A stretch of 49,759 nucleotides of DNA from Planctomycetaceae bacterium (GCA_011525745.1 WYBU01000040.1:1-49759), one strand, 5' to 3'; positions 1-10,696 are shown, numbered from the stretch's first letter. Numbers and translations: made by a program. The notes: generated by a model from the sequence alone, not told the origin.

Positions 1-116
1 AAACAAAATGCCTTCGCAGTCTTTGTTACTAGCTTCGCCAAATTACTTCGTTGCATGACGGCGCTCAATAGTAAACGACAGCGCCACCGGGAAGAACCCG
101 CGATAATTGTCGAACA

Positions 117-1142
117 TTATCCCGAAGTGCATTCAGCCGGTGACGCAAAATGGCCGCCGCCGATGTCCGGTGGGTCATCTTCCAAAATGCACTCACGATT
201 CGCGTTTAATGTCCAATGTTTCCCCAACGGGGGTAGCCCATACAATATTTCGCAGTCGATGTCGTTCGCAATATCACGACCCCAGAAAACCAAGCGGTAT
301 CCAGGTGGACTTCTTACGGAAATGCAGTTACCATTTGCATCGCGCTTGTAATGAGTGCCCTTGGGCGCTGGGCCAAAGACTGCCTCACAACTTGGGTCAT
401 CGTTACGAATGAGAACGGCTCCTCGTTGTACCCTTCGCAAACCTAGCCCGGTTATGTCCTTGCTACTTGGTCCGCGATCATGCGATTTCTTAGGATGTGT
501 GTGTACGACACCAACTTCACCCGGTCTTTCAGGCAGGTCGATTTCATCACTGTGGCCGATATAGATGGGCCCGACGATGACGCGCTTGGACTTGCGGCTG
601 TAACGCAAAACAAGGCCGTGCTCAGTAGGCCGCCGCCCATCTGGCTTGGATTCGCGCCACAGTATGTCCAGTGCCCTGCGTACTTCGACGTTGCGTTGCA
701 TGTACTGTTCGAGAGTTTCAAGGCCCCACGGATCGAGGTAATTCTGTGAATTGCTGAGCAACAATTCAAAGAGGTTTACAGTGTCAGAATACCCAATTGG
801 ATCCCGTCTCCCCCACCTCCCCGTCACCGGATCGGCGAAGCGCGCCCGGTGATGATTCAACGGCAGCGTGGCGGATTCGGCGTCGTCGGCCGTGTCCAGC
901 GCGAAGTGCGGAACGCCCTGGAACATGAACGGATTGCCCACGTCGCTGAACGCCTGCGCCACCGTCGGCTCCGACTCCGGCCAGACGTTGTCCGCGTCCG
1001 ACCACAGCAGCACGTCGTCGTCATCGACATCTCCGTCATCGTCCATGTCCGCCCGCGGGTCCCAGATCACGCCATCCCGCGCATCCAGCATGCGCGTCTT
1101 GTCCGTGTCCGGATCGGCGTCGATCAGCGTGTCATTATTCAT
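117..1142 (-). CDS. RHS-repeat core protein, 3' part with JAMM-like C-terminal toxin domain
   Basis: This is the 341-residue 3' part of an RHS/YD-repeat polymorphic toxin. An Asp-rich spacer (about residues 1-50) precedes the RHS-associated core (about 96-141, with ARFADPVTGRWGRRDPIGY and ending DPWGL). Everything after DPWGL is a variable tip. The tip has E174, H214-T-H216 and S226-x2-D229, which fits the JAMM/JAB metallopeptidase-like pattern seen in toxin domains, although nine residues separate HxH from Ser instead of the usual seven. Two similar stretches ending in NGNCI and NRECI suggest an internal duplication. The DNA is clearly poorer in GC from about 800 down to the window start, as expected for an exchanged tip. 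The ATG at 1142 is probably not the original start: RHS-like codons continue upstream to the repeat array and reappear beyond it. An immunity gene, if present, should lie left of the window. The RHS core is certain; the toxin activity is inferred. Confidence 0.8.
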   Translation of the reverse strand: MNNDTLIDADPDTDKTRMLDARDGVIWDPRADMDDDGDVDDDDVLLWSDADNVWPESEPTVAQAFSDVGNPFMFQGVPHFALDTADDAESATLPLNHHRARFADPVTGRWGRRDPIGYSDTVNLFELLLSNSQNYLDPWGLETLEQYMQRNVEVRRALDILWRESKPDGRRPTEHGLVLRYSRKSKRVIVGPIYIGHSDEIDLPERPGEVGVVHTHPKKSHDRGPSSKDITGLGLRRVQRGAVLIRNDDPSCEAVFGPAPKGTHYKRDANGNCISVRSPPGYRLVFWGRDIANDIDCEILYGLPPLGKHWTLNANRECILEDDPPDIGGGHFASPAECTSG

Positions 1143-1185
1143 GTCGCCCCGCCCCGCCGACTCGCGGACCAGCGGCAGGCCGCCC

Positions 1186-1331
1186 GCAGGCAGGATGCCT
1201 GCACCACACGTCGCATCGTAACATCAGCAGGCAGGATGCCTGCATCACATGTCGCATCGGAACGCGCGCAGGCAGGATGCCTGCATCACACGTCGCATCG
1301 GAACACCCACGGGCAGGATGCCCGCACCACC
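1186..1331. repeat. 41-bp tandem array of hairpin repeats inside the RHS gene
   Basis: Four units begin near 1186, 1227, 1268 and 1309, exactly 41 bp apart. Units 1-3 carry the perfect inverted repeat GCAGGCA-GGA-TGCCTGC followed by a CACACGTCGCATCG-like tail. Unit 4 has CGGGCA-GGA-TGCCCG, with paired changes in both arms that keep the stem. In frame with the downstream RHS codons the array contains a TGA, so it breaks the gene. Confidence 0.9.
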
Positions 1332-1458
1332 CCTCCAAAATGGCCCCCGCCCGGTCGATCATGGCCCACACATTATACAGCCGGTCCTGCACGTAGTAGT
1401 AGGGCCGGTCGTTGCTCGTGCCGGCGGCATGGAAGCGTTTTTTTTTCTGCGCGGCCAT
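1332..1458 (-). pseudogene. Upstream fragment of the broken RHS gene
   Basis: Read on the minus strand, this segment encodes RPYYYVQDRLYNVWAMIDRA and then GAILEG. That is the usual sequence just before the RHS core in such proteins (YYxQDxxYNVxAxxDxxGxxxERYxYDxYG). The downstream gene at 1142 continues the same protein with GGLPLVRESAGRGDMNND. The two halves are separated and frame-shifted by the 41-bp repeat array at 1186-1331. The fragment begins at a run of nine T on the plus strand near 1438-1447, and no more RHS sequence is seen beyond about 1458, so the gene has also lost its 5' part. This is a remnant, not an independent gene. Confidence 0.7.
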
Positions 1459-1532
1459 TGAGTCCCCCCGCCCGCGCCGCTACCATGCCCCCCGAATTCG
1501 CCGGCCTGGGCGGATCCCTTCGGAGATCTCGT

Positions 1533-1751
1533 ATGACGCATTATCGTCGCCGTGCCGTTCCCGCCGCGCTGGCCGCGGCGCTGTTTGCCGTGAACGCCGG
1601 TTGCCTGCCGGACAACGCCTTTCGCGCGGTTCTATCCGAACAGGCCGTGCAGACGTTTTCGTATGCGATCGGCGCCATGACCACGTTTTTGTTCGGCCTG
1701 GGGGACTCGATCCTCAGCGGTCTGGTCCTCAACCTTCTGGGCACGCCCTGA
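1533..1751 (+). CDS. Small predicted lipoprotein (72 aa)
   Basis: A 72-residue protein with a basic N-terminus (MTHYRRR), a hydrophobic Ala-rich stretch and a Cys at residue 24 in VNAGC, which resembles a lipoprotein signal although the lipobox is not canonical. The mature part is hydrophobic and amphipathic (FSYAIGAMTTFLFGLGDSIL). The next gene, 14 bases downstream, encodes a protein of the same size and design, so the two are probably an operon pair. The family and function are not recognised. Confidence 0.6.
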   Translation: MTHYRRRAVPAALAAALFAVNAGCLPDNAFRAVLSEQAVQTFSYAIGAMTTFLFGLGDSILSGLVLNLLGTP

Positions 1752-1765
1752 ATAGAGGTGCATTC

Positions 1766-1975
1766 GTGAAGCCACGAAAACTCCTGCGATGGCGAACCTG
1801 GCTCTTGACGGCGACCGCCGGCCTGCCGCTGTTCCAACTGTTCTCCGGCTGCACGCCCAACATTCCCGGCGTTCTCAACGTGCCGGGCGCGGTCTCGTTC
1901 GAGCTTCAGAACCTCATCATCCGGACGCTCGTCGACGCCTTCTCGGTCATCGTGCTCAACGTGCTCAATCTGTGA
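1766..1975 (+). CDS. Small predicted lipoprotein (69 aa), GTG start
   Basis: A 69-residue protein starting at GTG, 14 bases after the stop of the similar gene at 1533-1751. The start is supported by AGAGG about six bases upstream. It has a basic N-terminus (KPRKLLRWR), a hydrophobic segment and FSGC, a plausible lipidation Cys, followed by CTPNIPGVLNVPG and a hydrophobic C-terminal helix (VDAFSVIVLNVLNL). It resembles its upstream neighbour in plan but not closely in sequence. The pseudouridine synthase gene begins five bases downstream, so all three may be co-transcribed. The function is unknown. Confidence 0.6.
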   Translation: MKPRKLLRWRTWLLTATAGLPLFQLFSGCTPNIPGVLNVPGAVSFELQNLIIRTLVDAFSVIVLNVLNL

Positions 1976-1979
1976 GCGC

Positions 1980-3047
1980 ATGAACTCCGCGGTCAACGAC
2001 GATGATGAACTCCTCGAGCCGGACGCCGCCGAAGTCGACGAGGACGTCCCGCAACCCATCCGCATCCGCATCCGCCGCAAGCTCCCCGGCCGGCGGCTGG
2101 ACAAGTATCTGCACGGCCGCTTTCCGCGCCTGTCGCGCACGATGATCCAGAAGCTCATCAAGAGCGGCGACATCACGGTCAACGACCGCCCGACGAAGCC
2201 CAGCTACGAGATGGAAGCCGGCGATCGGGTCGATCTGCTGATTCCGCCGCCGGAACCGTACGAGCTGATTCCCGAGAACATTCCGCTCGACATCATTTAC
2301 GAAGACGATTACGTGCTGGCGATCAACAAGCCGATCGGCATCATCTGCCATCCGGCACGGGCGACGCAGTCGGGCACGATCGCCAACGCGCTGGCCTATT
2401 ACGCCCGCTCGTTGTCGACCGGCTCCGACGCGTTTCGGCCCGGCATCGTTCACCGGCTCGATAAGAACACGTCGGGGGTGATGATCGTCGCCAAGACAGA
2501 CGAGGCGCATTGGCGGCTGTCGCGGCAGTTCGAGCAGCGCACCACGCGGAAAATCTATCTGGGCGTGGTACACGGCAACCTCGAGCTGGACGCCGACGAG
2601 ATCAGCGTGCCGATCGCCGCGCATCCGTCCGTGCACGACCGCTACGTCGTCTCCGGCGTCGCGGCGCGGCTGGGCGGGCGGTTCCAGCGCAATCTCGGCA
2701 AGGAAGCCGTCACGCGGTATGAAGTCGTCGAGCGTTACGGGGCGTTTTGCCTGGTGCGCCTGTTTCCAAAGACCGGCCGGACGCACCAGCTTCGCGTGCA
2801 CATGAGCCACATCGGCCATCCGATGGTGGGCGATCCGTTTTACGGCGGCAGTCACGTGTCGCTGTCGGCCGTGACGGGCAGGCCCGAGGATTCGGCCGAG
2901 CCGATCATGACGCGGCAGGCGCTGCACGCGTGGAAGCTGATCGTTGTACATCCGATCCGCGAGACGCCGCTGGAGCTGAGCGCCGAGCCGCCCGCCGACA
3001 TGCGGCGATTGATCGAGCTGCTTCGACAGCACCGGCGCGCGAGATGA
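1980..3047 (+). CDS. RluA-family 23S rRNA pseudouridine synthase
   Basis: This 355-residue enzyme isomerises specific uridines in structured RNA, most likely large-subunit rRNA, to pseudouridine. An acidic N-terminal tail (1-25) is followed by an S4 RNA-binding domain (about 35-90: GRRLDKYLHGRFPRLSR) and the catalytic domain. The signature HRLDKNTSG lies at 158-166, with D161 as the expected catalytic Asp. FPKTGRTHQLRVHM and HPMVGDPFYGG are further RluA-family blocks. The length matches RluD-type proteins, but RluA, RluC and RluD specificity cannot be separated here. It follows the two small lipoprotein genes by five bases. Confidence 0.95.
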   Translation: MNSAVNDDDELLEPDAAEVDEDVPQPIRIRIRRKLPGRRLDKYLHGRFPRLSRTMIQKLIKSGDITVNDRPTKPSYEMEAGDRVDLLIPPPEPYELIPENIPLDIIYEDDYVLAINKPIGIICHPARATQSGTIANALAYYARSLSTGSDAFRPGIVHRLDKNTSGVMIVAKTDEAHWRLSRQFEQRTTRKIYLGVVHGNLELDADEISVPIAAHPSVHDRYVVSGVAARLGGRFQRNLGKEAVTRYEVVERYGAFCLVRLFPKTGRTHQLRVHMSHIGHPMVGDPFYGGSHVSLSAVTGRPEDSAEPIMTRQALHAWKLIVVHPIRETPLELSAEPPADMRRLIELLRQHRRAR

Positions 3048-3317
3048 CGCCTGTTTGTGGCGCAGCCGTCCGCGGCTGTGATGAGTGTGGCACGCCCGTC
3101 GGCGGCGCGGCGAGTGCTGATGGGCGACACGCAAATCGTCGGCGATTTCCGAAATCGGTGACGGTGACGCGAATGGAGCGTTACTCGGCGCTCCCTTACG
3201 GTCGCGGTTCAGATCAGTGCGATGCGTTGGCGGCTGGGTGGCTCGCGTTTCAGGAGACCGAGACCGCGTGACGGCCGGCCCGCCGTTGGCGCGGCGGGCG
3301 CTGATGGGCGCGTCACA
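3048..3317. other. Convergent spacer filled with repeats
   Basis: No gene is seen. The spacer lies between the converging rluA-type and glycosyltransferase genes. It holds a small hairpin (CAGCCG/CGGCTG near 3063-3078) and two imperfect direct copies of a block ending CGCTGATGGGCG or GTGCTGATGGGCG (about 3097-3126 and 3279-3310). Between these copies is one copy of the ten-copy repeat family (3191-3210). Confidence 0.7.
3191..3210 (+). repeat. Dispersed repeat A, copy 1
   Basis: Matches the 20-base core CTCCCTCACGGTCGCGGTTC with one difference (T for C at position 7 of the core). It lies in a convergent spacer. Confidence 0.85.
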
Positions 3318-4331
3318 TCATCGCGCACGCCTCATCCAGCCCATCGCTTTTCGCAGCCGCGGGCCGATGTGGACTTTCATCCAGTCGCGCTCGACGCGAT
3401 CGAGCATGGCCGCGTCGCCGCGCCGCGCCAGCCGTTCGTTTTGTCGACGCTTCTCGCGTATCCGCCGCCGCCAGTGCGGCCGAAGCGCATCCACTTTTCC
3501 CGACAGCCACGGACGAAATCGCCCGCGGCGCATCTCGGCCAGTCCCTGAAGCGCCACGCAGAAGAGGTGTACGTGCAGATAGCGCCATCGCATCCGCGGC
3601 GACATGTGCGACCACCACACGACTTCGGCGTTGCGGGCCGAGTTGAAATGCTGTCGCCAGCCGGTCGGCGCGTAGGAGGAGCTGAGATGGTGATACACGA
3701 TTGACTTCGGCGCGAAGACGCACCGCCAGCCGCGCCATTGCAGCCGCCAGCCCAGCTCGATGTCTTCGTAATAGCTCTCGAAATGCTCGTCGAGCAGGCC
3801 GACTTCCTCCAGCGCGGCGCGGCGGTAGAAGGCCGACACGCCCGAGGCCGAAAACGCCTCGCGCGGCGCCGTCGCCGCCGCTTCGCGCGGGCAGCCGTGC
3901 AGCCGTTTCACGCCGCCGCCGGCCACCGTGTAGGCGTCGCCGGCGGTGTCAATGAGATGGGGCGGATCGGCCAACAGCGACAGCGAGGCGACGGCGCCGA
4001 TGTCGTCGGCGTCGAAGGCCGCCAGCGCCTCGGAGAGCCAGTCGGGATCGACGTGGGTGTCGTTGTTGAGCAGCGCGACAAACGGCGTGCGCGATGCGCG
4101 GATGCCGGCGTTGATGGTCGCGGCGAAGCCGAGATTGCGCTCGTTGACCAGGAGGCGCGCGGCGGGACAGTGTTCGCGCAGCCAGGCGACGCTGTCGTCG
4201 GTGGAGCGATCGTCGACGACGAACAACTGAAAATCGCTGCGGCGCTGCCGCGCCAGCGAGGCGATCAGCTCGGGCAGAAAGCGCCGGCCGTTGTAGTTGG
4301 GCACGATCACGGTCGCCGCGGGGTCGGACAT
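3318..4331 (-). CDS. GT2-family glycosyltransferase
   Basis: A 337-residue enzyme expected to move a sugar from a nucleotide donor onto a cell-surface glycan or lipid at the cytoplasmic face. The N-terminus TVIVPNYNGRRFLPELIASL is the GT-A opening. FVVDDRSTDDSV and LLNNDTHVDPDW supply the nucleotide- and metal-binding acidic residues. YYEDIELGWRLQWRGW is the conserved acidic ED motif of rhamnosyltransferase-like GT2 enzymes. It lacks the membrane segments seen in processive synthases. The gene stands alone, 131 bases divergent from the membrane protein at 4463. The acceptor and the sugar are unknown. Confidence 0.9.
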   Translation of the reverse strand: MSDPAATVIVPNYNGRRFLPELIASLARQRRSDFQLFVVDDRSTDDSVAWLREHCPAARLLVNERNLGFAATINAGIRASRTPFVALLNNDTHVDPDWLSEALAAFDADDIGAVASLSLLADPPHLIDTAGDAYTVAGGGVKRLHGCPREAAATAPREAFSASGVSAFYRRAALEEVGLLDEHFESYYEDIELGWRLQWRGWRCVFAPKSIVYHHLSSSYAPTGWRQHFNSARNAEVVWWSHMSPRMRWRYLHVHLFCVALQGLAEMRRGRFRPWLSGKVDALRPHWRRRIREKRRQNERLARRGDAAMLDRVERDWMKVHIGPRLRKAMGWMRRAR

Positions 4332-4462
4332 GAGCGGCGTGTTTAGCGGAGCGCCCGGCGGGGGTCAAACGCGCGGCGGCGCCCCGCCGCAACGACGCGG
4401 GGTCGTGCGCGCCACCCGCGCTACGCCCGCGACGGTTGCACGCGCCGCCGCGGCCGCTTTGA

Positions 4463-5020
4463 ATGGGCGCCAAGCAGACGGCGAACGCCGGCGGCGACGC
4501 GGTCTCCCAACTGGCGCGGCGCGTGCTGGTTGCATTCGTGGCGACTTTTCTGGCGGCACGGCTGCTGGTGCTGCTGATCATGCTGCGCGTCCTGCCGGAT
4601 CTCTTCATCCACGTCGGCGGCACGCACGTGCACCATTTGAATTTCGGCATCTTGCTGTTGTCCGGCGTGGGCGCGTGGCTTCTGTTCGCGCGGCCGGGCG
4701 GCCGCCGGCTGCGCATCGCGGCCGATTGTTACGGCGTGGGCCTGGCGCTGACCTTCGATGAATTCGGAATGTGGCTACACCTGTCGGAGCGATACTGGCA
4801 GCGGGCCAGCTTTGACGCCGTGGTGCTCATCGGCGGCGCGTTGCTGCTGTTGGCCGCGGCGCCGCGCTGGTCGCAGTTGCGCGCCCGCCACGTGGTCGTG
4901 GCGGGGATATTGCTGATCGGCGGAGCGGCGTTCGCGCTGCTTCAACAGGAACGAGTCAGGCAGTTCGATGCGCGCGTGCGTGCGCGCCTTCAGCGTCTGG
5001 AAGAGCAAAAGCCGCCCTAA
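4463..5020 (+). CDS. Multi-pass membrane protein with His-rich motif, unknown function
   Basis: A 185-residue protein with about five hydrophobic segments (near 20-45, 61-76, 86-104, 117-133 and 145-160) and a charged cytoplasmic-type tail. H50 and the cluster H55-V-H57-H58 lie after the first segment, and DEFGMW (99-104) lies in the third. Close-set His plus acidic residues in membrane segments suggest metal or heme binding, but this is only inference. No clear Shine-Dalgarno sequence precedes the ATG. It is divergent from the glycosyltransferase and convergent with fructose-bisphosphatase. The family is not recognised. Confidence 0.7.
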   Translation: MGAKQTANAGGDAVSQLARRVLVAFVATFLAARLLVLLIMLRVLPDLFIHVGGTHVHHLNFGILLLSGVGAWLLFARPGGRRLRIAADCYGVGLALTFDEFGMWLHLSERYWQRASFDAVVLIGGALLLLAAAPRWSQLRARHVVVAGILLIGGAAFALLQQERVRQFDARVRARLQRLEEQKPP

Positions 5021-5096
5021 TGGTGCTGGTTGGAATCGGTGCACAACAAGAAATGGGCGTGGAACCGCCCCCGCCTGCGTGGGAATTTTGCCGTTC

Positions 5097-5117
5097 GCGC
5101 GGGCGCTCCGCCCGCGC
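5097..5117. terminator. GC-rich hairpin between convergent genes, possible bidirectional terminator
   Basis: A perfect 9-bp stem GCGCGGGCG/CGCCCGCGC with a 3-base loop CTC lies midway between the converging genes ending at 5020 and 5185. There is no T-run on either side, so it may instead be a dispersed hairpin repeat. Confidence 0.4.
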
Positions 5118-5184
5118 CACGCGATCAGTCAGATGCAAACAGCGTGAAATGCCGGACGAGCGCGAGCGCGGCCCCATCGGGCGA

Positions 5185-6192
5185 TCAACCGCGCTTCAGG
5201 TAGTCGAGCACCTGTTCTACTTCGCGCTTGCTGCCCACGATCAGCGGCGTGCGCTCGTGCAGCGATTCCGGCTGCTTCTCGAGAATGGACTGCGTTCCGT
5301 CGGACGCGGTGCCGCCGGCCTGCTCGGCCAGGAAGGCGATGGGGTTGGCCTCATACATCAGGCGCAGCTTGCCGGTGGGGTCCTTGGCGGTTCGCGGATA
5401 GAGGAAGACGCCGCCGCGCAACAGCGTGCGATGGAAGTCGGCCACCAGCGAACCGATGTAGCGCGCCGTGTAGGGACCGGCTTCCTTGGTCTTGGCCCAT
5501 TTCAGCCACTTCTGGATTCCGGACGGAAAGGCGTCGGCGTTGGCCTCGTTGACGCTGTAGGTCTTGCCGCGCTCCGGCATGCAGACGTTTTCGGCCGAGA
5601 GCATGAAACTGCCGATCGACGGCTCAAGCGTAAACATGTGTACGCCGTTGCCGGTGGTGTAGCACATTACGGTGCTGGACCCATACACGACGTAGCCCGC
5701 GGCGATCTGTTTCGTTCCCGGTTGAAGCACGTCGCGCTTCACGTCCGTGATGGGTCCGCTCGTGATGCGCTCGAAGATCGAAAAGATGGTGCCGACGGAA
5801 ACATTGACATCGATGTTGCTCGATCCGTCCAACGGATCGTAGATGACCACGTATTTGCCCGTGCCGGTGGGTGAGGAGACGATCTTGGCCTCGTCCAGTT
5901 CTTCCGACGCCAGGATGCCGACGTTTCCGCGGAATCCCAGGCAGCGCTCCATCGTCTCGTTGGCGAGCACGTCGAGTTTTTGCTGGATTTCGCCGTGCAC
6001 GTTGGCGGAACCCGCGCCGCCGAGGATGTCCAGCAGCGCCGCCCGCCGGACCTTCGCCTGAATGATGCAGGCGGCCAGCGTAATTCCCGACAGGAGCCAA
6101 CTGAATTCGCCGGTGGCGGTCGGATGGGCGCGTTGCTGTTCGATGATGTGCTGCTGAACCGTGATCAATCGATCGTCGCTGCTGCGAGCCAT
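5185..6192 (-). CDS. fbp: Class 1 fructose-1,6-bisphosphatase
   Basis: Hydrolyses fructose 1,6-bisphosphate to fructose 6-phosphate in gluconeogenesis, in the cytoplasm. The metal-binding signature DPLDGSSNID is at about residues 119-128, and the upstream SEEL supplies the other acidic ligands. GEFSWLLSGI and MYEANPIAFLAEQAGG are also typical of class 1 enzymes. The preferred start is ATG at 6192 (MARSSDDRLITVQ), because GAGGAG lies nine bases before it. An in-frame ATG at 6213 would add seven residues. With about 335 residues it has the usual class 1 length. It stands alone. Confidence 0.96.
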   Translation of the reverse strand: MARSSDDRLITVQQHIIEQQRAHPTATGEFSWLLSGITLAACIIQAKVRRAALLDILGGAGSANVHGEIQQKLDVLANETMERCLGFRGNVGILASEELDEAKIVSSPTGTGKYVVIYDPLDGSSNIDVNVSVGTIFSIFERITSGPITDVKRDVLQPGTKQIAAGYVVYGSSTVMCYTTGNGVHMFTLEPSIGSFMLSAENVCMPERGKTYSVNEANADAFPSGIQKWLKWAKTKEAGPYTARYIGSLVADFHRTLLRGGVFLYPRTAKDPTGKLRLMYEANPIAFLAEQAGGTASDGTQSILEKQPESLHERTPLIVGSKREVEQVLDYLKRG

Positions 6193-6530
6193 ATGGTCGA
6201 TCTCCTCAAGCATGAACGGCTGTCATGTCGTGCGGGTTCCCCTCTCGCGGAGACAAAGGGGAGCGCCACGACCGGACCGTCAAGCCGGCCGGTCGCGCGG
6301 CGACTTAAGATCATTCTACAAAGACCGGCAAACGGCATTCCAGATGTTTGCGCTTCTCCGAGGCGCCGGCGCGTGCGAATTTTGCCGCACGAAGCCCGGC
6401 GCCATGAGTTCATGCCGGGCGGCTTGACCGGTCGATGAGACATGTTGGCAGAGTGGGATGCCGGATAGAAGTTTGGGTGTACGTGGTGAGCTTGTCGCGC
6501 GAACGACGGGCTCTGCTAAATCGTTTTGCC
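6193..6530. other. Divergent spacer fbp / arfB
   Basis: No gene is supported. The spacer must contain both promoters. It includes a GACCGG...CCGGTC inverted repeat near 6272-6296, but no repeat family shared with other spacers was recognised. Confidence 0.5.
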
Positions 6531-6953
6531 ATGATCGAAATCGCCACTTTTATCGACCTGCCGGAAGACGAAGTGACCTTTCGTTTCGTCCCCAGCCGCG
6601 GACCCGGCGGGCAGAACGTCAACAAGGTCGCAACTGCCGTCATCCTGTCATTCGACCTTGCCGCCAGCCGCGCGTTGTCCGAATCGCAGCGCAGCCTGCT
6701 TCGTTCGCGGCTGGCGTCGCGGTTGCACGATGACGTTTTGATGTTGCGTTGCGAGAAACACCGCACGCAGGCGGCCAATCGACGCGAAGTGATTCGACGG
6801 TTTGTTGAGCTGATGTCGGCGGCGCTGCGTCCGCCGAAGAAGCGCCGCCCGACGCGTCCGACGCGAGCCAGCGTCGAACGGCGATTGAAGCTGAAGCAGC
6901 AACGTTCGCTTCGCAAGCGCGAGCGGCGTCGACCGCCCGGGCGGGAAGAGTAG
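6531..6953 (+). CDS. arfB: ArfB-like peptidyl-tRNA hydrolase (ribosome rescue)
   Basis: A 140-residue release-factor-like protein that would hydrolyse peptidyl-tRNA on ribosomes stalled without a stop codon. It has the RF domain 3 catalytic loop SRGPGGQNVNK with GGQ at residues 26-28, and a C-terminal basic tail (RRLKLKQQRSLRKRERRR) like the one ArfB inserts into the empty mRNA channel. It lacks the codon-recognition domains of RF1 and RF2, so it is not a release factor. The frame is open further upstream, but homology begins at the ATG at 6531. Confidence 0.9.
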   Translation: MIEIATFIDLPEDEVTFRFVPSRGPGGQNVNKVATAVILSFDLAASRALSESQRSLLRSRLASRLHDDVLMLRCEKHRTQAANRREVIRRFVELMSAALRPPKKRRPTRPTRASVERRLKLKQQRSLRKRERRRPPGREE

Positions 6954-7326
6954 GCGATAATGCGTCGCCGGCTCGAGGGCGCATGCCGGCGCTGCCGCCG
7001 GGGCTTGTGCAACGCTTCAATGCGATTGGGGATTGGGATTTGAGATTCGACGTTTGAAATTTCAGATCTCAAATCTCAGATTTCAAATCCACCTTGCTCG
7101 TCTTCCCGGGGCAACGTCAGGCTCGCACAGCGCTTGCGGTTCGGACGGACCGCAGCGGTGGGGTTGCGGCACGGCGTCAGCCGTTAGTCTCCAGGGCGCG
7201 TTCGATTATGCACGGCCTGCAAGCCCGTGCCGCGCGGGAACGGGCGAGACGCCCGTACCACCCTGGCACAGCGGAGGGCGGTCTTGCACCACAGGCCAAG
7301 TGCCCGTGCCGCGCGGATTGTGTGTT
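6954..7326. other. Convergent spacer with stacked repeats
   Basis: No gene is seen between the convergent arfB and glucosidase genes. About 7031-7090 is repeat family B (alternating ATCTCAAATC and GATTTGAAA words). About 7211-7320 carries short hairpin words such as CACGGCCTGCAAGCCCGTG and CGGGCGAGACGCCCGTACCA. The second has the same plan as unit 4 of the array at 1186 (stem, 3-base loop, then ACCAC). Confidence 0.65.
7031..7090. repeat. Dispersed repeat B (ATCTCAAATC type), copy 1
   Basis: AT-rich words TTTGAGATTCGACGTTTGAA and CAGATCTCAAATCTCAGATT form partially self-complementary sequence. Similar blocks occur at 27451, 28901 and 36089, always between genes. Confidence 0.75.
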
Positions 7327-10140
<2,814 letters not shown>

Positions 10141-10459
10141 GATGGATTTCCGGATCTTAGCGCCGCGAAGCGTTCGCGGGTTCGCCTTGTGAGATTGGCT
10201 CGCCGGGGCTGCTTCGCATTGCCAGAGGCATTCGAAGCTCTGTACCGTGCGCGTCTCGCTACTTCCGATGCCGCAGTCCGTAGCTGGTTACGCACGGTTG
10301 AAATGGATACACACATCGCCGTCAACAAGTCGGTGTAACGCGCGAAACGTCGCCGGCCTCAAACAGTTGAATCGCAGGCGTGGCGCCATTCGTAGACGTG
10401 GACGCGAGGGTCGAATCGGCCGTATGTCAATCGAGCCGCGACTGCAAACTGCCCTATCC

Positions 10460-10479
10460 GAACCGCGACCGTGAGGGAG
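10460..10479 (-). repeat. Dispersed repeat A, copy 2
   Basis: An exact 20-base core in minus orientation, inverted relative to the copy at 10618. It lies upstream of the aquaporin gene. Confidence 0.9.
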
Positions 10480-10617
10480 CGTCGGAAGCGCTCGAATGCG
10501 AGCGTGAGTGCCACCTGCAGAGTGTGCGGACATGTCGCAAAACACGCGCGACGTTGCGCATGTCGATGCCATGTGACGAGCTTGTTCGATCGCTCGTGCT
10601 CGTGGGGGGCTGCGCCG

Positions 10618-10637
10618 CTCCCTCACGGTCGCGGTTC
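10618..10637 (+). repeat. Dispersed repeat A, copy 3
   Basis: An exact 20-base core in plus orientation that ends 60 bases before the aquaporin start. It is followed by GGATCAGG, which also follows copy 4. Confidence 0.9.
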
Positions 10638-10696
10638 GGATCAGGATGGCGGCCGGTCGTGGGAATCGGACGCAGCTCGCTGATGGAGATGGGATC

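Larger units (their letters stand above)
10141..10696. other. Long spacer with an inverted pair of repeat A
   Basis: This is a 556-base divergent spacer between the glucosidase and the aquaporin, with no credible gene. Two repeat A copies face each other (10460-10479 minus, 10618-10637 plus) and would form a 20-bp stem around a 138-base loop. The rest shows no recognised motif. Confidence 0.7.

Noticed and set aside
1..116. Possible coding sequence at the left edge
   Set aside because: The short plus-strand frames that start here run into the antisense of the RHS tip; no minus-strand immunity gene can be seen in so few bases.
1186..1331. Possible CRISPR array
   Set aside because: The units are 41 bp with no unique spacers; the repeats abut and are palindromic, so this is a tandem hairpin repeat.
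5020..5874. 284-codon plus-strand frame over fructose-bisphosphatase
   Set aside because: It is the shadow of fbp on the opposite strand.
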